Below, piece after piece: positions 12,705 to 21,545 of a stretch of 64,000 nt of DNA (positions within the stretch are counted from its first letter, which is position 1; each line of letters opens with the position of its first letter). The stretch is from positions 1,364,001-1,428,000 of the forward strand of contig NC_085883.1 of the NCBI RefSeq assembly GCF_035222275.1. The letters are read 5' to 3'. The position numbers and the translations under genes are program-made. The DNA is from Podospora bellae-mahoneyi (lineage: Eukaryota > Ascomycota > Sordariomycetes > Sordariales > Podosporaceae). A model generated the notes under the pieces. The model did not search any database and was not told the origin of the DNA. It saw nothing but the letters and a program-made list of their open reading frames with translations.

Positions 12705-13458
12705 CTTGTCCAGCCCTGGCAGTTTCTGCCGTTCTCCTCCTGAGGGTAGTGGATGGCCTCGACAAGCAAGTGCTACGTCGATCGCCGACAACCCATAGTC
12801 GATCGACGAAGAGAGCCGCAAGAAGGGCCAGGTTTTTGGGCCGCGAGTCCGCTTCCAAAAGAGAAAATTTGGGAATGGCCGGGGGACTGTGGTCGTGAGA
12901 CACGTCGCGGGAGGTCAGACTCGGGGTCTTTTGGGTGGAAGGCTGAGTGAGAGTATGGATGCTGGCGGGGACGGGGACGGCGTCCAAGTTATGTATAGGG
13001 TGCCACGGCGAGAGGTAGAGAAGGAACTTCGTCGTTGGGGCCGAGCGTGCGTTGGGTTGAATAAATGCAGGCAGGGTTTTGAGACAAAGGTGGCAGGCTG
13101 GTTGAGAGGTAAAGGGAAATAATCCGCTGAGATGGCGTCGCAGGAGAGGCTGCATCACCTGCACCCTTCTAATGCTTGTCCAAACCAAGAAGCTTAGGTC
13201 GGACGGAGGAGTGGGTGTCGTTGGTCGGCAGCGCAGTTGAGTTGCACTGGGGCCCCACTCTTGCAACGCTGTCACTAGGGCGAATGCATGTTAGTGCCCG
13301 TTTTGGCGTGCTGGGAAGACGGTAATGGTTTGCGGCAAACCGGCCATGCTGCACTCCTCTACACCAAGTATTCAGATCCTCAAGTTCAACTTTCCACCAC
13401 AGAAATCAAACCCACTAGCCTTGCGCTCTCAACGAGCTTACTCTTAGAAGCTCTTACC
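12705..13458. promoter_or_regulatory. Divergent promoter region, TOR / rtf2
   Basis: 754 bp between the start codons of two divergent genes. It should hold both 5' UTRs and promoters. An in-frame ATG at 12821 could extend TOR by 39 residues, but 12704 gives an N-terminus closer to the usual TOR start. No specific factor site was recognised. Confidence 0.5.
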
Positions 13459-14298
13459 ATGGGAAACGATGGAGGCTCCATTCCCAAGAGGCGCGAATTG
13501 GTCAAAGACGCAGCCCGCGCGCCAACAGTAAGCGAGCTCAAAGCAACCGCACACGAGAGTCTCAACCACGCTTGGACTCATGATCCCCTCACCTCGGAGC
13601 GTCTGGATCTCGAAAATGCCGTGTCTGACTGGCGTGGTCGCCTCTACAACTACGAGTCCATTCTCAAGGGCCTGATGCCGGGCGACAGCGATGACACCAA
13701 AACCACCGAGTCAGCGAACGGCGAGTCCCCGGAGGCTACTTTCGCATCTACCGGTATCAAATCTCTTCGAGATATTGTTAAGCTTAAGGTCAAACGGTAC
13801 ACATCCCCTGGAACAAAGGAAAAGGGAATATGGGCCTGTCCGGTGACGCTAAAGGAGTTGGGGGCATCCACCAAATCTGTGTACCTTGTTCCATGTGGCC
13901 ATGTCTTTGCCGAAACAGCCATCAAACAGATACACGAAGAAGTCTGTCCCGAGTGTAGCGAGCCGTTTCACTCCGAGGACATCATCCCTATCTTGCCAAC
14001 TGAGAAGTCCGACATGGAAAGACTAGCGGCAAGAAACGAAGCCCTCCGTGCAAAGGGCTTGACGCACAGTTTAAAGAAGGATAAGTCATCCAGCAAAAAG
14101 AAACGCAAGGCCGACGAGGCCAATGGCACTCGCTCCGCGACAGGAGAAGAGGACACTGCGAAAGCAACGCCCAAGTCAGCCACTTCGCACCGGGTGAGTG
14201 GCATCAACAATGCCATGACAGCGTCGCTTACTGCCAAGGTGCTTGCTGAGCAAGAGGAACGCAACAAGCGGAGGAAACTGGCTGCTGCAGGGAACTAA
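13459..14298 (+). CDS. rtf2: Rtf2-family replication termination factor
   Basis: Single exon, 279 aa. It begins MGNDGGSIPKRRELVK, the very conserved Rtf2 N-terminus, which fixes the start at 13459 and excludes the longer in-frame ATG at 13288. A C2HC2-type RING-like fold follows at about residues 125-180: 'WACPVTLKEL', 'VPCGHVF' and 'CPECSEPF', with the 'DIIPILP' that closes the domain in this family. The C-terminus is a lysine-rich low-complexity tail (KKDKSSSKKKRK), probably nuclear-localising, ending in a coiled 'AEQEERNKRRKL'. Rtf2 stabilises paused forks at termination barriers in fission yeast and is proteasome-shuttled in animals. It is convergent with the glucosidase II beta gene, only about 110 bp away. 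Confidence 0.92.
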   Translation: MGNDGGSIPKRRELVKDAARAPTVSELKATAHESLNHAWTHDPLTSERLDLENAVSDWRGRLYNYESILKGLMPGDSDDTKTTESANGESPEATFASTGIKSLRDIVKLKVKRYTSPGTKEKGIWACPVTLKELGASTKSVYLVPCGHVFAETAIKQIHEEVCPECSEPFHSEDIIPILPTEKSDMERLAARNEALRAKGLTHSLKKDKSSSKKKRKADEANGTRSATGEEDTAKATPKSATSHRVSGINNAMTASLTAKVLAEQEERNKRRKLAAAGN

Positions 14299-14409
14299 CA
14301 AACAATGTATCTTTCAATTGTGCTTTGCAAGTGTCGCTATACGTAATATACCCAAATAAATACAATTTCACTATACACGCGCCTGACCACACCATCCCCC
14401 ATCGTGTCT

Positions 14410-16234
14410 CTATAGCTCGCTTTTAATCGGCACGTCGGGCTCCTGAACATCTTCACAGGCAGCTGGGGAGCCGACCTCCATCCTGTACACGCACTTCTCA
14501 GCCTCTACCGTGCGCCAGACCTCGTCTGTCTCAGCACAGCCAAGGTAAACGTCGGTTCTCCTGTTGGGCCCGTTCCAGCACCCCTGCCCATTCTCATACC
14601 GCAAAACCAACCTCTGGCCCTTGCCTAGTCCCTTGCCGTCAAGTCTCTCTTCCTCATCCACAAACTCCTTGTCAATGCGCACAAAGTTGCCCATGTTGGT
14701 ATTCCCATGGCCCTTCTTACTCTTTTGGGTGGTCTTGTCGAACCAGCAGAGCTCATAGTCATATTCGCCAGCCTCACCGCTGATGCACTTGCCCTTCAGG
14801 GCACGGAAAACATCATCAGGGCCATAGTCCTTTTCGAGCTCCCGCTGCTCCTCTTCCAGCTGGCCCAGCTTTACCGAATGTGCATTCGTGGCAGAATCGC
14901 GGGCCTCCCTTGCGGCTGTGACCAAACGAGACTCTCCGCCACTGGTAGGGTTGTCAGCAAGGATGCCATTCTCGATCGCCCAAACCCGGAGGAGGTTGAG
15001 CTTCTGGTGAACATAGTCGCGGACTGGCACTGGAAGATAGGCCTCCCAGTTGTACACTACCGGTTGTTAGCTGAGCCTCCGTGTCTGAAAATTGGACGCA
15101 GGTTTGACCAACTTACCGACGTCAACATCGCTCGCCTCGCCAGTCTCAAACTCGGCCCAATTGATTCCAGATGTTTCACTATCATCTTTTAGCACCTCCA
15201 TGATATCGGAGTCGGCGAGGTCTCCCTTGGGCTCGCTGGGCTGTCCTGCAGCGTAGTCCTCCCAGGCCTTGACCGCAGCCTTGACGCCCTCATCGTTGAA
15301 GTTAGGATTGTACTCTTCCTTGAGCTTGGTGAGGATGTCCTCCAGTTGGTCGACCTTGTCTTGAAGATCATCCCGCTGGTCCATGACCTTGTCCAACGTA
15401 TTTCGCAACTCATTGACGCGGCTTTTGGCCAGACCAACGAGAACACCCAGCTTGCCGCCCTGGCCTTCACTCTTGACGACCTTTCCTCTTTCTGAGCGTT
15501 CCACCTCATCAAACTTGGCCTGCATTTCTGCCTTCTTGGCGTCAAGGTCTCGCACCTCTGTCTTGAGGTTCGCAATCTTAACCTCCACCCGTCGGCGCAG
15601 CTCACGGGACTCCTTGACCAACGTGCGCCTCTTCTTCGCCGACCGCTCCTTGTTCTGTCTCCGTTGTTCCTCCAGACGTCGATATTCTTTCCCAATAGCA
15701 TCGCAACGGTTTTCACACTGGACACCACCGACATGAGTGTTCTCGTCGCTGCCATCGCAACATAGCTCGTAGTCGCAGACGCCATCGTTGACGTACATGA
15801 AGGGGAGGTAGCTTCCAACATGGCCGGCATTGGCGCACCAGAAGCCGGGGAGGGCGGCGGTTGTGTTGGTGGTGCCGGTTACGGAGCCTGGAAGCGGCTG
15901 TTCTGGAGATAGGGGGTCAATATTGGCGCAGGCGGCGGTCCCAGGTTCGTCCGAGCCATCGGGGCAGTCGCACGAGTTGTCGTTGACCTGGGACGCCTTG
16001 AGGGTGATGGAGGGATTGCCGATGCATGTAAAGGTTGTTTTACTTTCGAAGAACTTGACAACTACGGCGTCACAAGACAGGTTGCTGTTAGCAGCAGCAT
16101 CCCGACTGTGGCTAATGGAAGTTTGAAGAAGGGGACGTACACTCGGGTCCAACGCCCCGCGGCAAGCTCTCTGATGCAGCGAGACTGCCGTGAGCAATGG
16201 CGCCCAAAAGCGCCAATGCGCCTGTCCTGCGCAT
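14410..16234 (-). CDS. gtb1: Glucosidase II beta subunit (PRKCSH/Gtb1)
   Basis: Regulatory subunit of ER glucosidase II, which trims glucose from N-glycans during quality control. Model: complement(join(14410..15056, 15117..16061, 16141..16234)), 561 aa. Intron 1 (79 nt) joins 'RGVGPE' to 'FVKFFESK', the conserved start of the mature chain; intron 2 (60 nt) has a CTAAC branch. Order: signal peptide (MRRTGALALLGAIAHGSLAA), LDL-receptor-like repeats with 'CDCPDGSDEPG' and 'CDYELCCDGSDE', a long Arg/Lys/Glu coiled coil (about 175-340), and a C-terminal MRH lectin domain with 'YDYELCWFD', 'GQGCWNGPNRRT' and 'CVYRMEV'. The chain ends KSEL rather than HDEL/KDEL. Confidence 0.95.
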
Positions 16235-16708
16235 TGTTCGGGGCCTGAATTGGGTAACGGGTGACGGGGACTTGTTGCTACCTTTTTGCCCCAGGGGATG
16301 TTGAAATCTCAAAGCCTCACTAGGTTATCAAGACTGGACGGAGCTGTGTCATCAAACTTGCAGTTCCAGCCTCGGACACAGGACAGCTTGCCAACTTCCC
16401 GCCCAGCCCCAGTTCAAGTTGCACTTGAGACACCTGGCAGCAGTCAGGGGAGGGGTGGCTGGTCACGTGAAAGGAGAACCTTGGGGGACAATTTGCCTGC
16501 CGGAACAGTGCTTATTTCTTAAGGGCCCAAAAACGTGGGGTAACCCCACTAAAAGAGAGATGGGCAAAAAACTCCAGCTCAAAGCTGCTGCCCCGCCATC
16601 TTCATCACGGACAACCCGCCGCTGACATTCTAGCTTCAACCGAATTCGCAAGCAGCAGTCCCGTCTGTACATAGCTGTATTCTCTGTAGCGGCATCACAT
16701 TTAGCATC
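16235..16708. promoter_or_regulatory. Divergent promoter region, gtb1 / GCIP-family gene
   Basis: 474 bp between two divergent start codons. No unfolded-protein-response element or other specific site was recognised with confidence. No gene is seen in it. Confidence 0.5.
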
Positions 16709-17869
16709 ATGCCGTCTTCCGGCGATGCTCTCGAAACACTCACCACCGTTGTGTCGGGTGCGCTCACCCTCATCGGCCAACTTGAAGTAGTTGTTTCGGG
16801 TCTCAGCTCCCAGGAAATCAGTACCACAGCCTCCCCAGGAGTTCATCAGTCGCCAGGAGTTGGTTCCCTCGATGCACTTTCATTGGCACACGATTCGGCT
16901 ACCCTCATCAGAGCACACGCCACAAAGATCTCTCTTCTTGTTATCAATGAGCCCTTCACGCCAACAGCCATCACCAAAGTTTTACGAGAGCTTATAGCTG
17001 GTCCCCTTCCTGGTTTGGCAGCTTCTTCCCAAGAATGCACAGCCAGACGGTATACACGGGCAATTCAGAAGGATCTGGCTTGGAAGGTGGCCCGCGTGCT
17101 CAAGGAGCTTCGTGACCTGCTATCCCAGATTCCCAAGGACGGGAAAATCTTGAAAGATGGCAAAAAGAATGCAGCGGCTGGTGCAGCCGGCGGCAAGGGC
17201 AGCATTGCCGCTACTGGTCTGTTATGGGCTGCGTGCGACGACCTGATGGCATTTTGCAAGCGGGGATTCGGCGGCAACTTGGTCTACAAGGTCGACCAGT
17301 TACGTGAGACGCTAAAGGATGTTATGGAGGAGTTGAAAGAGTGGGGCGAGGAAACAGGAGACGACGGGGATGAAGATGACGAGGGCGACGATGGTGTTGC
17401 AGGGATCACCAATAATCTTGGGTCTGCTTCCCTCTCTGCGAATGCAAGCACCCAGGCCATGTTGGACGACCTGATGAACTCTCAAAGGTACATCCCACGA
17501 GACGACCCACACAAAATCAGAGATCGTTTGGAATCATGTCTCAGGCGACTACGCCTGACCTCTTTACTTTACCAAGCTGCCGCTAAGCGCAGGCTCAAGC
17601 CATTGCCGCACAACCCTCCAACATCAGACTCCAATGTTCCTGCTCGCCTTGATGAAGTCTTGGCGCTTTTGAAGGGAATCCCAGAAAGATTTGGGAACCT
17701 TGCAATGGCTTTCTATGACCTTGATCCTGACGAGATTGACCGTCTAATGGACCAATGCTTCTTTGATGCATTTGCTGCCTCGGAGCTGCTCGTCAAACCA
17801 TGGGATGGCCAAAAGGATGAGTTCACCAACTGGGCCCTTAAATTTCAGGTAGAGATAAAAAAAAGCTAG
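16709..17869 (+). CDS. GCIP / cyclin-D1-binding-protein-1 family protein
   Basis: Single exon, 386 aa, almost wholly helical. It fits the Grap2/cyclin-D-interacting (CCNDBP1) family: N-terminal helices with 'HDSATLIRAHATKISLLVINEPFTP', a central 'GLLWAACDDLM' segment, a very acidic loop (ETGDDGDEDDEGDDG, about residues 215-230), and the C-terminal 'FYDLDPDEIDRLMDQCF' and 'FTNWALKFQVEI' elements. In animals the family binds cyclin D and HLH proteins; the fungal role is not established to my knowledge. The ATG at 16709 begins a plausible helix with no competing upstream in-frame start. Divergent from gtb1. Confidence 0.75.
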   Translation: MPSSGDALETLTTVVSGALTLIGQLEVVVSGLSSQEISTTASPGVHQSPGVGSLDALSLAHDSATLIRAHATKISLLVINEPFTPTAITKVLRELIAGPLPGLAASSQECTARRYTRAIQKDLAWKVARVLKELRDLLSQIPKDGKILKDGKKNAAAGAAGGKGSIAATGLLWAACDDLMAFCKRGFGGNLVYKVDQLRETLKDVMEELKEWGEETGDDGDEDDEGDDGVAGITNNLGSASLSANASTQAMLDDLMNSQRYIPRDDPHKIRDRLESCLRRLRLTSLLYQAAAKRRLKPLPHNPPTSDSNVPARLDEVLALLKGIPERFGNLAMAFYDLDPDEIDRLMDQCFFDAFAASELLVKPWDGQKDEFTNWALKFQVEIKKS

Positions 17870-18806
17870 ATATTTTTGGCTGATTAACCACAACAAGTTG
17901 CCATCTGTGTCTCGCCTTTTTAATTTGCATGGTATCTGGCCATTGCCAGTCCTGAAGATTATTGTATTAATGTACCAGAACACCAATTGTTAATCGATAT
18001 ACTAATTTAAGAACCTATCACATTACGCTATACCATTCAACTGCGTGAGTTGTATTTTGAATCAGTAGCAGACCTTCCATCACGAAGTCGAGGAGCTTTG
18101 GTACAGGCACTGTCTTTGGGTTCTCATCTTAAATATCTTATCTTCTACATAATTCAAGTTTCTGAGACAAGGGAAAATAAAGAAAATATATGCTAGAGGT
18201 GTTACTCTAAATTAGAGACCTTAATTATCGTGCTTATCCCCCACGATTATGCTGATCGATGCTTGTTGTGTAAACAATCAACCCCTGGGTCAGGGGCTGG
18301 TCTTGGCAGGGATAAAAAGACCCAAGGACTGCTTATACAAATGAAAGACATCCGCCATCAATTGCATGCTGACTATTATCATTCCCACCATGACAATTTT
18401 GTTGCAGCCTCCGCATGACTGTTTGCACTTGTGGGTGAGCTGGCCTCCATGCCCTGGTGAAATTACGCTCCTTATATCACGAGCATGAAGATCACTAAAT
18501 ACCTGCCACATGTTGCAGCAGCAAACCTTTGCAGAAGTTTGAGTGGGTCTGAAGTGAAATCACCCCTCATATATTCCGAGAGTATGTTATGAAAACACGA
18601 AGGTTGTCAAATCTGGAAGTTGTACTGCGATAGGTAGAACAGGCTGAAGTGTACCATGCAGTTCTTGTAAGGTATGCAGCAAGGTTCTGGGGGAAAGGAT
18701 AGTTTATCTTGGGCGTCTGTCAAACTTGCTCCCCTGGCTTTGCTCGAAATAAGTGGCTTAGTCGCTCAGCTGGATTGAGGGTCCATGTGTTATTCACCTG
18801 AAGAAG

Positions 18807-18930
18807 CCCCTTGCCTGATAGCCACATTGAAAGCTGCTAGACTCTATGGTCGCGTATCATGTGTATGTCAATTCAAGACACCCCTCGCCTGATAGCCGCA
18901 TTTGAAGCTTTTGAACTCTGTAGTCGCGTA
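18807..18930. repeat. Degenerate 50-bp tandem duplication, 74-bp spacing
   Basis: A 50-bp unit beginning CCCCTTGCCTGATAGCCACA at 18807-18856 recurs with about ten differences at 18881-18930 (CCCCTCGCCTGATAGCCGCA). Both copies end in a GTCGCGTA motif. The second copy runs directly into the 30-bp repeat that follows. Confidence 0.7.
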
Positions 18931-19010
18931 CCGACAAGCCCTATACATCATAGCCGCGTATTAACAAGCCCTATACACCGTAGCCATGTATCACCAAGCC
19001 CTATCCACTC
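18921..19010. repeat. 30-bp minisatellite, three units
   Basis: Three back-to-back 30-bp units (18921-18950, 18951-18980, 18981-19010), each of the form TAG(T/C)C(G)(C)GTA...ACAAGCCCTATACA, diverging progressively to the right. Confidence 0.75.
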
Positions 19011-20080
19011 TCCCCACGTCTCACTTCTGAGGACCACAGGAATAACGCTTCGTTATAGTCCTCTACACGACCAGCGAGAAAGAATTTCATATTCTCAACT
19101 TGCGGCTTCGAATTCTACCCCGAGGCCGCCAGCTCTAGGGACCCTTCTTCGCATCGTCAGTTCCTCACAAGCTCTAACTCCATCTTCAAGTCTTCCTCTT
19201 CCTCTGATTTATTCCGGGTTCGATTCTCCGAGCTTCGATCGCCAGCTCATACACTCTCTGTCTGCCTTTAAACCCCTGAGCAGATACAGCTCCGAGGTCC
19301 GCGTACCAATCTTTCATTCAACTTGGGCAGCTCGAGAATCAAGAACCACAACAGCCAGCTTTGATCACACCATCCTACAACTTCTATCTCTTTTGAGTCT
19401 CTGAATTGATCCAAGCCAGTAGCTGAGCGTTCATTTCCTCCTGAGTTTGTTCCGAATCGAATCAGACTTCACATCTTGACCACCAGTTCTCACAGCTGCT
19501 GCTCACCTTTCGATTTCACGGGCCCTTTTGATTCTACAAGCAGATAAAGTCTCTACCCAGCCTTCAATACGATTCTGAGTTTGAATTACCCGAATCCAAG
19601 CACTCCGAAGAGCACGTTTCTCCAGCACCGGAAGCATGTCGACTCCGGTCTTGAGTAGTTGAACGACTAGGTTCAAGAGAAGCCAACAGCAAGGACGATA
19701 GGAGCAAGAACTTACGAGACAATCAAACCAAAGGTCTGAAGCTAAAGAGCCCCAGTCCTCCACCCATCATCGACATCAGTTGGTGTGCTATTCCAACATC
19801 GATCTCAAGCAAGAACACCCCCCCAAAGAGATCAGCCATCAACCAGGAATCGGGTAAGCTTGAGCACCCAGCACTCCGCATTTCATCAACATTAGCCGGT
19901 GACAGCTGAGGCCAGTTCAATACTTGAAGTTCCTGTGCGTGCAGTGATTCGGATCTGATTCCATACACCTGTAAGCATCACAAGCAACTGGAGCTAACAG
20001 AAAGTCCAACAACTTGAACCAAAAGAATGACAAACCAAAGGACAGAGCGTGGCTAGAATCACGAGCCAGAGCAGTTTGAG

Positions 20081-21182
20081 ATGACAGATATGGGTCGAGA
20101 CAGATCCGATACCCATGGGGGTATTGGGATGGCGATTAACAGCCACACCAACCGCCCCGTCATCGGTAAGTTGATTGCTACAAGCTCAGACCAAATAAAA
20201 CGAGGCAAGTTGTTAACTAACTGAGAAGCTTCCCAAAATCTCCAAGCGCCCGGCAACGCTGCTGGTGGCAGCAGCCGCGCCCCGAGCCCACTCGAGAAGT
20301 TCTGGGCTGGCCGCGCGCAGGCGACCCGTGCTGCTGCTGGTGGCGCTCCCCCAACGCTTCAGCACGGGGTGCTGCCGCGCGCTCCCTCGCCAGCGATGGA
20401 GACTTTGTCTCCATCAGCCTTGGCGAATTCCCCAGTGGGAGCCAAGGCCTGGCGACTGGCCAGAACTTCCGGGAGGGTCCCAGCCTCCGCCGCCCCAGCG
20501 GCATCATCGCCTTCGATGGGAGGCACACCTGGGACTTGCCAAAGGCAACCAGGGTGCTCTGGAGGGGCGCCATGCGCCAGAGCTGGGGACGGCTGGTTGG
20601 ATGTGGGATCGCGGCGTTGCTCCTCTTTGCGAATCTCTTCATGAGCGTTGGCTTAGCTCTCTGCCAAGCCAAGGGCAAGAAGGGGGTGGAAACTGGTGTT
20701 TGGGTTTGGCTCTGGGGAAGTTTGGGACTCTCCGTTCTTGTGCTATTCGTTTTCGGGTTTCTCTGGCGGCGTGACGGCAAAGTCGTCAACAGCTGGCAGA
20801 TAACGAAGCCTGGATCGGTGGGAAGGCGACGGGGGGCGTGAGTGCCAGTCAGGCTCTCACACTTTCCACGCCAGCCGAGACGTCTGCGACTGCGGCGTAG
20901 GCAGAGCGGGGGAAGGGGGCGGTTGTCGGGGCTGGCAAGCGCGAGGGCGAGGGCAAGGGCAAGGGCAAAGGCAAGGAGGTGGTCAAGTCTGTGTCGCGCC
21001 GGTCGGTTCTCGAATTTGACTCGCTTGAGCTTGGGAAGCCCGTGGGAAGCTCTGGTGAGGGAACCAGAGGCTTGGGTTGTCGTTCTGACACCCAGCACAG
21101 CATCTGGTCCGAGATGGGCACAACAGCGCCACAGCCGTATAGCCCATTGGGAGTTCACTACCAGGAGCCATCACGGCGCTGA
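20081..21182 (+). CDS. Putative two-helix membrane protein, gene model uncertain
   Basis: I do not recognise the family. One intact model is join(20081..20165, 20363..20817, 20901..21182), 273 aa, starting MTDMGRDRSDTHGG. The best coding signal is the middle exon: 'SDGDFVSISLGEFPSGSQG', then two adjacent membrane helices, 'LVGCGIAALLLFANLFMSVGLAL' in short form and 'VWLWGSLGLSVLVLFVFGFLW', with a Lys/Arg loop between them. The C-terminal exon has a (KG)n stretch and 'SVSRRSVLEFDSLELGKPV'. Problems: a better acceptor near 20220 opens a different, Ala/Ser/Pro-rich frame, and the strong GTGAGT donor at 20838 is out of phase with the following exon, so a GTGGGA donor at 20818 must be used. The DNA is G+C-rich and open in several frames. 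Confidence 0.4.
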
Positions 21183-21545
21183 CCTGCCCTCGTGGGAAAG
21201 GGGAGAAGAAAGATAAGAAGAAGGACAAGAAGAAGGACAAGAAGGACAAGAAGGACGACGAGTTTGGGACAGGAGAAGCTCAGGATGAAGAAGGGGACAC
21301 TGGGGCGTGGTGTCGAAGCCCTCAACGCTGAGGCTGGCAGATGATTAGAATGGGACGGCAGATAACCCCCGGTGTTGAATTTGTGTTTGTTTACTTGGGA
21401 TTGGATCATGAAAGGGGGTGATGTAACATAATGTAAAAGTAGCAGGCCAAAGCGCCTCGGTTGTTGATTTGTCTTGTCTTCCAATCCTGTGATTATTATG
21501 AACGCTTGTTATATATAGGCCATCCGAGATCTTCGAGTACAACTA
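21183..21545. other. Short convergent spacer with (AAGGAC)n-like tract
   Basis: Between the uncertain membrane-protein gene and the 3' end of the RRM-protein gene. At 21207-21258 the plus strand is an imperfect AAGAAGGAC repeat that would read Lys/Asp-rich in one frame; it is either 3' UTR or an extra C-terminal segment lost to a frame change. Confidence 0.45.

Larger units (their letters stand above)
17870..20080. other. Long intergenic / probable 5' leader region
   Basis: No convincing protein-coding gene. The left kilobase is featureless. At 18.8-19.0 kb there are degenerate tandem repeats, listed separately. From about 19.0 kb the plus strand is C/T-rich and carries intron-like pairs, for example a GTAAGC near 19854 with an AG near 19917, and a GTAAGC near 19973 ending GAGCTAACAG near 20000. 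This suggests a long spliced 5' leader of the gene that begins at 20081. An open frame at 18859-19404 reads as Ser/Pro/Arg-rich low-complexity text and is not called. Confidence 0.45.

Noticed and set aside
19210-19240. tRNA gene signalled by a B-box-like GGGTTCGATTCTCC
   Set aside because: No A box, no acceptor-stem pairing and no foldable cloverleaf around it.
18859-19404. 181-codon plus-strand frame
   Set aside because: It begins inside the tandem repeats and is Ser/Pro/Arg/Thr-rich throughout; more likely leader or spacer.
20217-21158. 313-codon minus-strand frame over the membrane-protein locus
   Set aside because: Arg/Pro/Leu-rich low-complexity text typical of G+C-rich antisense. The plus strand has two clear membrane helices.
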